Below are positions 13,124-17,848 of a DNA stretch of 17,848 nt, one piece after another. The DNA comes from an uncultured Christensenella sp. (GTDB taxonomy: Bacteria > Bacillota > Clostridia > Christensenellales > UBA1242), in the NCBI GenBank assembly GCA_910584815.1, contig CAJUBT010000028.1, positions 1 through 17,848 on the forward strand, written 5' to 3'. How positions within the stretch are numbered: position 1 is the first letter of the stretch; every line of letters starts with the position of its first letter. The notes under the pieces are model-generated. The model worked only from the letters and a program-made list of their open reading frames with translations. It did no database searches and had not been told where the DNA came from. The position numbers and the translations under genes were made by a program.

Positions 13124-13999
13124 ATGAAGGTTGCAATTGTTACAGACAGTAATTCTGGCATAACACAAGAAGAAGCAAAACAGTTGGGCATAACAGTAAT
13201 TCCAATGCCATTTTTAATTAATGGAGAAGAATATTTTGAAGACATAAGTTTAAATCAGGAAGATTTTTATAAAAAGTTGTTTGAAGATGCTGATGTATCT
13301 ACAAGTCAACCTAGCATATATAACATTAACAAGGTTTGGACCGACCTTTTAAAAAGTTACGACCAAATAGTGCATATTCCAATGAGTAGTGGTTTAAGTG
13401 CCAGTTGTGCAACTGCAACTGCTTCTAGTGAAAGTGATGAATTTAAAGGTAGGGTTTTTGTTATTGATAATAAACGCATTTCAATAACTCAAAAACAATC
13501 TGTTTTAGATGCAATTAAACTTGCAAAAGAAGGTAAAACAGGTAGCGAAATTAAGGATTTTTTACTAGAAACAAGTATGAAAGCAAGTATATATATTATG
13601 GTTTCTACTTTAAAATATTTAAAAAAGGGTGGAAGATTAACTCCTGCTGTTGCAGCTATAGGCTCTCTTCTTAAAATAAAACCAGTACTACAAATTCAAG
13701 GTGACAAATTAGATAAATTTAGCCAAGTTATGAATGTTAGTGTTGGCAAAAAGAGAATGATAGAGCAAATTATAAAAGACATTGAAACTAGGTTCCAAGA
13801 TGAATTAAATTCTAAACATTTAACAGTGTTTATGGCTTATACCTACGATAAACAAAAATGCTTGGAATTTAAGGCTGAAGCTGAAAAGGCACTTGAAAAA
13901 TATAACATTAAAATTGAGGTTGTAGACCCACTAAGTTTATCGGTATCTTGCCATATTGGCGAAAATGCTATTGCAATTGCTTGTTCCTATGCTTATTAA
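13124..13999 (+). CDS. DegV family protein (fatty-acid-binding, FakB-like), paralogue 2
   Basis: 291-residue DegV protein, clearly diverged from the one encoded at 9363-10214. Motifs: TDSNSGI (7-13), TSQPS (60-64), SSGLSAS (88-94), LKYLKKGGRLTP (163-174) and CHIGENA (276-282). In studied members these regions surround the bound fatty acid, which FakA phosphorylates. A genome with several DegV copies typically sorts different acyl chains among them; that applies here only by inference. ATG 13124 follows GGAG at 13110-13113. It has its own near-consensus promoter and a leader that may fold into alternative structures. The DUF362 gene follows on the same strand after 108 nt without an obvious terminator, so read-through is possible. 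Confidence 0.93.
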   Translation: MKVAIVTDSNSGITQEEAKQLGITVIPMPFLINGEEYFEDISLNQEDFYKKLFEDADVSTSQPSIYNINKVWTDLLKSYDQIVHIPMSSGLSASCATATASSESDEFKGRVFVIDNKRISITQKQSVLDAIKLAKEGKTGSEIKDFLLETSMKASIYIMVSTLKYLKKGGRLTPAVAAIGSLLKIKPVLQIQGDKLDKFSQVMNVSVGKKRMIEQIIKDIETRFQDELNSKHLTVFMAYTYDKQKCLEFKAEAEKALEKYNIKIEVVDPLSLSVSCHIGENAIAIACSYAY

Positions 14000-14107
14000 T
14001 TTTTTGTTTTAATTGTAATTTTAGTTTAAATTAAATATTTTTTATAAGCATTTTAAATTTAAGTAGATATAAGGTTATTTAATAGTATAAAAGGAAAGAA
14101 AAAAGTT

Positions 14108-14995
14108 ATGTCAAAAGCTAAGGTATATTTTACAAAAGATTTATCTTCCAATGGTTTAATAAAAATTTACGAAGCATTAGGCATTAATTTAAAAGGTAAA
14201 GTTGCTGTTAAAATTTCAACAGGAGAACCTGGTGGTCATAATTTTTTAAACCCTAATTTAATTGCCCCACTTGTAAACAAATTAAATGGTACAATTGTTG
14301 AAAATTGCACTGCATATCGTGGCAGACGCTTTGAAGCAGCAGAACATTGGAAGGCAATTAAGGAACACGGTTTTTTAGACATTGCACCTTGTGACATTTT
14401 AGATGAGGAAGGTGAAATTAAAATTCCTGTTAACGGTGGTAAACATTTAAAAGGCTATAATTTGGTTGGAGACCATATTAAAAATTATGATAGTATGTTA
14501 ATGCTTTCTCACTTTAAAGGGCACGCAATGGGTGGCTTTGGTGGAGCTTTAAAAAATATGAGTATAGGGGTGGCTTCCCGTAATGGAAAAGCTTGGATTC
14601 ATTCTGTAGGTTACACTGAAGACCCAGACATTATGTGGAAACATACAGATGACCAAGATGGTTTTTTGGAAAGTATGGCAGAGGCCTGCAAAAGTGTTAT
14701 AGATTATTTTAAACCTCAAAACCTTGTTTATATAAATGTTGCAAATAATTTATCTATAGACTGCGATTGTGATTCTAACCCTCACGATCCAGAAATGGAG
14801 GATATAGGCATTTTTGCATCTTGTGACCCTGTTGCAGTTGACCAATGTTGTTATGACCAAATTATGAATTCTTCAGACAATGGTAAAATTAGCCTTGTTA
14901 ACAGAATGTTAGAAAAAAATGCTATTCATACTGTTGAAGAAGCTTATAATTTAAAACTAGGGTCAAGAGAATATGAAATTATTAATATAGATTAA
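14108..14995 (+). CDS. DUF362 domain-containing protein
   Basis: 295-residue protein matching the DUF362 (PF04015) pattern. It has an N-terminal Rossmann-like part with VAVKISTGEPG (32-42), the signature SHFKGHAMGGFGGALKNMSIG (134-154), and the C-terminal block INVANNLSIDCDCDSNPHDP (209-228) followed by DPVAVDQ (240-246). The family's function is not settled. Some members carry a ferredoxin module, which is absent here, but conserved cysteines remain: C219 and C221 in CDC, C239, and C247-C248. Together with the histidines of the signature, these could bind a metal or Fe-S cluster. There is no signal peptide, so it is probably cytosolic. AAAAGG at 14089-14094 lies rather far (13 nt) from ATG 14108. 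It is possibly co-transcribed with the degV gene upstream. Confidence 0.88.
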   Translation: MSKAKVYFTKDLSSNGLIKIYEALGINLKGKVAVKISTGEPGGHNFLNPNLIAPLVNKLNGTIVENCTAYRGRRFEAAEHWKAIKEHGFLDIAPCDILDEEGEIKIPVNGGKHLKGYNLVGDHIKNYDSMLMLSHFKGHAMGGFGGALKNMSIGVASRNGKAWIHSVGYTEDPDIMWKHTDDQDGFLESMAEACKSVIDYFKPQNLVYINVANNLSIDCDCDSNPHDPEMEDIGIFASCDPVAVDQCCYDQIMNSSDNGKISLVNRMLEKNAIHTVEEAYNLKLGSREYEIINID

Positions 14996-15031
14996 TATAT
15001 TTTTATAAAAAAATTAAAATAATAGTTAATA

Positions 15032-15069
15032 AAAAGTTGCCAATATTATATGTTGGTAATTTTTTTTTT
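15032..15069 (+). terminator. Rho-independent terminator after the DUF362 gene
   Basis: TTGCCAATA (15037-15045) pairs with TGTTGGTAA (15051-15059) with two G-U pairs and a 5-nt loop, followed by ten T. A run of A on the 5' side extends the stem. Confidence 0.82.
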
Positions 15070-15585
15070 GTTCTTATTTTCAAAACTTTTTGGTAAGAAT
15101 AAAAATCGGTTTTTTATTTAGTTCTATTTTTTAAAATAAATTATTTTTAAGGTTAAAAGATAAATAGGGGAAGATAATAAAAATAGAATAATTATTTTTT
15201 AAATAAAAAATAATTTATAAAATAATTACATATTAAATAACAAAGTTAGAATTATTACAAAGTATAACTAAATTTTATATTTTTATTATAATGAAATTTA
15301 AATAAAGATATTTGTTTTATATTGTTATATTTCCTTAAATAAAAAAACAATAAAAAATTAGTTATTGCTAAAATGCACAAAATATGGTAATATTTATTTA
15401 TATTATTAAAAGTAACTATAGGTAGCATAATAATTATATAGTTGCATTTACAAATTTAATTTTTTAGTTTAATGCGTTTAAATTGTAATTAAACAAATAA
15501 AGAATTAAATTTAAAATTATAATTTTGTAGTTTTAAATTTAGTTAAAAAATGCCTGCTTTTAAAAGAAAGGAGAGAATTATTTTT
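15070..15585. other. Gene-free AT-rich region before the GT2-like gene
   Basis: No supported gene in about 500 bp. It holds the candidate promoter at 15365-15393 and an inverted repeat, GTAACTATA (15412-15420) with TATAGTTGC (15437-15445, one G-U pair), in the presumed leader. A formal ATG at 15550 is rejected as the start of the following gene. Confidence 0.45.
15365..15393 (+). promoter_or_regulatory. Possible promoter for the GT2-like gene
   Basis: TTGCTA (15365-15370) and TAATAT (15388-15393) are 17 bp apart. It would give a leader of about 185 nt. Moderate match in A/T-rich surroundings. Confidence 0.4.
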
Positions 15586-16836
15586 ATGCAAGATGATTTA
15601 ATTTCTGTTATTGTTCCTGTTGATAACGCTGAAGAATATTTAGATAGATGTGTTGAAAGTTTAGTAAACCAAACCTATGAAAATATAGAAATAATTTTAG
15701 TTGATGATGCCAGCACAGATGATAGTTCCATTATGTGTGATAGTTGGACACAAAAAGATATAAGAATAAAAGTAATTCACAATAAAACAAAAAGCACTGC
15801 AAGTTGTAAAAACGCAGGTTTAGATTATGCAAATGGGGAATATGTTACTTTTGTTAATGCTAACCATTTTGTAGATAAAGAATATATATTTACTTTACTT
15901 AAAAATTTGGAAGAAACTCATAGTGACATTTCAATTTGTTCCTTATGCAGATATTTAGAAAATGAAAATAAAGTAGAAGAAGAAAAAGAACCTGAAGAAT
16001 ATAACGAAAACTCTGGTATTGTTTTAAACACTGTGGAAGATGATGGCGAGGATGAGGAAGAGTTAGAGAAAATTGATGAAGATGAAACAGAACAAGAAAG
16101 TGATGCTATAGAAGAGAATGAAGAAATAAATAACGAAACTGATGACAATGATGAAACAGGCGATGATACGGATGCTAGTGATATGGAAGTTTATGATACC
16201 TTCGAGGAAGAAGAATTTGCTAGTGAAGATGACGATGAAAGTAAATTTGATGTTTCAACGCAAAATGTTAAGATTTTAGAAAAGAAAAAAAATAGAAGTA
16301 GAATTGTGATATTTGAAGGCGATGATATTTTTGATTATTTCTTTTCTGGTGTTGAAAAAATTAAAACAGTACCTTATGGTAAACTTTACAGAAAAAATAT
16401 ATTTAAAAAATTGCGTTTTGATGAAGATAGAATTTATGAGGATGAATTTATTGCAGATAAAATATATTCAACTTGCAAAAAATTTGTAAGAACTTCCTCT
16501 GGGCTTTATTACTATAGTGTAAATAAAAAACCATTAAAGAATGCTCAAAAATTTACTTTAAAAGACTTAGATTTTTATTACGCTTTAGAAAATAGATATA
16601 ACAATTTTAAAGACACAAAATGGCAACCTCAAGCCCTAAACCAATTACTAGTGCAAATTGCAAATATTTATTGTTTGGCAAGAGCAGGAAAGGCAGAAAG
16701 TAACACTTTAAAGTTTTTAAAACACAAATTTAAACTTTATTATAACCTTCAAAAAAAGCATAAAACTTTGAAATGTTTTAAAAATTTTCCAAACCTATAT
16801 TATTACTTAAAGTGCTACACAACAAGAAATAAGTAA
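15586..16836 (+). CDS. GT2-like glycosyltransferase with acidic insertion and degenerate DxD motif
   Basis: 416 residues. The N-terminal GT-A half follows family 2 glycosyltransferases closely: ISVIVPVDNAEEYLDRC (6-22), NQTYENIEIILVDDAST (28-44), KNAGLDYANGEYVTFV (75-90). The metal/nucleotide-sugar motif that should follow (VDSDD) reads VNANH (90-94), so the DxD acidic pair is missing. YN of VPVYN is also DN, and GGLSDAR is KSTASCK. Residues about 125-220 form a very acidic D/E-rich low-complexity insertion. The C-terminal half resumes normally with PYGKLYRKNIFKKLRFDEDRIYEDEF (263-288), including the usual YEDE. It ends in a basic K/Y-rich tail. ATG 15586 fits AAAGGAG (15567-15573), so the upstream ATG 15550 is rejected. 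It is cytosolic and possibly a non-catalytic relative. Confidence 0.88.
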   Translation: MQDDLISVIVPVDNAEEYLDRCVESLVNQTYENIEIILVDDASTDDSSIMCDSWTQKDIRIKVIHNKTKSTASCKNAGLDYANGEYVTFVNANHFVDKEYIFTLLKNLEETHSDISICSLCRYLENENKVEEEKEPEEYNENSGIVLNTVEDDGEDEEELEKIDEDETEQESDAIEENEEINNETDDNDETGDDTDASDMEVYDTFEEEEFASEDDDESKFDVSTQNVKILEKKKNRSRIVIFEGDDIFDYFFSGVEKIKTVPYGKLYRKNIFKKLRFDEDRIYEDEFIADKIYSTCKKFVRTSSGLYYYSVNKKPLKNAQKFTLKDLDFYYALENRYNNFKDTKWQPQALNQLLVQIANIYCLARAGKAESNTLKFLKHKFKLYYNLQKKHKTLKCFKNFPNLYYYLKCYTTRNK

Positions 16837-16896
16837 TTTTAATTGTTTATTAAAAAAAGTTTTAATTTGTAAAATATAAATGTTCTTATTAATAAT

Positions 16897-16930
16897 AAAA
16901 AACTACCAATTATTAAGTGGTAGTTTTTTT
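16897..16930 (+). terminator. Rho-independent terminator after the GT2-like gene
   Basis: AAAAAACTACCA (16897-16908) pairs perfectly with TGGTAGTTTTTT (16918-16929) across a 9-nt loop. The A and T flanks make it usable in both directions. Confidence 0.9.
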
Positions 16931-17128
16931 GTTTAAAAATATTCCACAAAATTTTAATAAAATGTGCATAACTTATCATAAAAAATGTATCTGAATTAAA
17001 AAAAATGTGTTATATTAACAATTCTATTAAAATATTTTATGTTTAATTTTTTAAAATTTCTTTTATTTGGTGCAGTGTTTAATGTTTTTTATAAGAAAAC
17101 TTATATTTAAATTAATTTAGTTTTGAAT
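16931..17128. other. Gene-free spacer between convergent genes
   Basis: AT-rich DNA between two terminators of convergent transcripts. I see no gene or promoter to support. Confidence 0.45.
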
Positions 17129-17169
17129 AAAAAAAAAGAGTTAGTTAGTGAACTAAACTCTTTTTTTTT
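17129..17169 (-). terminator. Terminator of the minus-strand acidic protein gene
   Basis: GAGTTAGTT (17138-17146) pairs with AACTAAACTC (17151-17160) with a one-base bulge. A and T runs on either side make it bidirectional. It lies 45 bp beyond the stop at 17214. Confidence 0.8.
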
Positions 17170-17213
17170 ATTTTTATAAAACTTGCAATATTTATAAACA
17201 GAATTAAGTAGAA

Positions 17214-17848
17214 TTATTGACCAACGCCTAAATCAAATTGAGCAGCTTCGTGTGGTATTGGCAATGGTATTGGCATTACAGCTGAAGTTATTTGGTCCTG
17301 AGTTTGAGATTCTGATAATACTGTTTGGTATAATGCTCTTATTGGGTCAACCCAATTTTCTGCTAAAACAGAAACGCCATCCTCATTAATTTCAAAAGGT
17401 GCAGTTTCGCTATCTGCCATTCCATTAACTCTTAAGAATTGAGAACCTTCTGGAACAAATTCACCTTCTTTTGCACTGCAGGTGTTAATTCTAACCACTG
17501 TTTCATCTTTGGTTATATCAACTTCTGGCATTTCATCTAATTGTCTGTCTTGTGTTAAATCCCAAGCATATTCGCCTTGTTCATCTCTTGTTATGGTGTA
17601 ATCTCCTGGGGTTATGTCTGTTTTACTATAACTATCTTTTAAGGTGCAAACTTTTATGTAGAATGGACTTGGAATTTGAGTAGAAGCATCGTATATTTCT
17701 TTGCTTCTTGCATCCATTTCAGTTAAATAACTGGCAACTTCTTGGTTTCTTAAATCTGCAAAGTTCATTATGAAGGCTTCTCTGTGTATGCCAGGTAACC
17801 CGTGTGCTTCGTTATTTAAACTTGCACTTTCGGTTGGACCTTGTTGAC
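17214..17848 (-). CDS. 3' part of an unrecognised acidic protein, open to the window edge
   Basis: The frame has no stop from 17848 down to TAA 17214-17216, so 210 residues are visible and the 5' end lies outside. An internal ATG at 17766-17768 has no convincing RBS, and the frame upstream reads like protein (QQGPTESASLNNEAHGLPGI), so the true start is probably beyond the edge. No family is recognised. The protein is strongly acidic, with no membrane segment in the visible part. It has short strand-like repeats (SPFYIKVCTL, GDYTITRDEQGEY, ETVVRINTC, SQFLRVNGM) and a proline-rich end (MPIPLPIP). Base composition is visibly richer in G and C than the neighbouring genes, which could mean a conserved, highly expressed, or acquired gene. 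Confidence 0.75.
   Translation of the reverse strand, partial: QQGPTESASLNNEAHGLPGIHREAFIMNFADLRNQEVASYLTEMDARSKEIYDASTQIPSPFYIKVCTLKDSYSKTDITPGDYTITRDEQGEYAWDLTQDRQLDEMPEVDITKDETVVRINTCSAKEGEFVPEGSQFLRVNGMADSETAPFEINEDGVSVLAENWVDPIRALYQTVLSESQTQDQITSAVMPIPLPIPHEAAQFDLGVGQ

Noticed and set aside
15550..15585. GT2-like start at ATG 15550
   Set aside because: The strong AAAGGAG at 15567-15573 lies between this ATG and ATG 15586, and GT2 homology begins right after 15586.
15918..16148. Serine-rich minus-strand frame
   Set aside because: The serine run is simply the complement of the acidic GAA/GAT codons of the GT2-like insertion.
1..17848. CRISPR arrays, tRNA or rRNA genes, insertion sequences
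   Set aside because: No regularly spaced repeats, cloverleaf-like GC-rich segments, or transposase-like frames were seen.
1..17848. Reassigned TGA codon, because no gene ends in TGA
   Set aside because: All genes give full-length proteins with TGG for tryptophan. Preference for TAA is expected at this base composition.

Overview
The window is very AT-rich DNA. It has strong AGGAGG-type ribosome binding sites, short A/T-rich sigma-A-like promoters, compact hairpin-plus-T terminators, and almost only TAA stop codons (one TAG, no TGA). Together with the gene families (two DegV proteins, MntP, a MarR regulator, an XRE regulator with membrane segments and zinc ribbon, an ASCH protein, DUF362), this points to a low-GC Firmicute, most likely an uncultured clostridial lineage. 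No rRNA, tRNA, CRISPR array, insertion sequence or clear phage structural module is visible. Most genes are single transcription units with their own promoter and terminator.

Layout. 183-1073: a COG2426-type small multidrug export/DedA-like membrane protein with a large hydrophilic insertion. 1490-2254: an undecaprenyl-phosphate sugar phosphotransferase, behind a leader of about 185 nt. 2527-3183: the manganese exporter MntP. 3267-4526: a metallo-beta-lactamase-fold hydrolase fused to a degenerate GNAT-like domain. 4707-5408: a two-helix membrane protein with a possible PH-like domain. 5810-6748: a fold-type II PLP enzyme of the cysteine synthase family. 6945-7781: a short-chain dehydrogenase resembling chlorophyll b reductases (start corrected from an upstream TTG). 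7956-8567: an XRE regulator with two membrane helices and a zinc ribbon. 8716-9108: an ASCH protein whose promoter suggests a leaderless mRNA.

Minus strand, 9363-10671: a marR-degV operon with overlapping genes. Its promoter is embedded in two identical 18-bp palindromes, a clear autoregulatory architecture. Minus strand, 11042-12702: a two-gene operon made of a large protein with two ThyX-like halves that divide the signature motifs between them, and an unrecognised 120-residue partner. Plus strand, 13124-14995: a second DegV protein, behind a leader that can fold into mutually exclusive structures, then a DUF362 protein. 15586-16836: a GT2-like protein that has lost its metal-binding DxD motif and carries an acidic insertion of about 95 residues. 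17214-17848 (minus): the 3' part of an acidic protein that runs off the window.

Functional links are limited. The two DegV proteins, one co-transcribed with MarR, suggest fatty-acid handling (FakB-like) under feedback control. The sugar phosphotransferase and the GT2-like protein belong to surface glycan synthesis or its control. The most unusual items are the split-motif ThyX-like protein with its partner, the MarR operator pair, the pseudo-glycosyltransferase, the MBL/GNAT-like fusion, and the leaderless ASCH gene.
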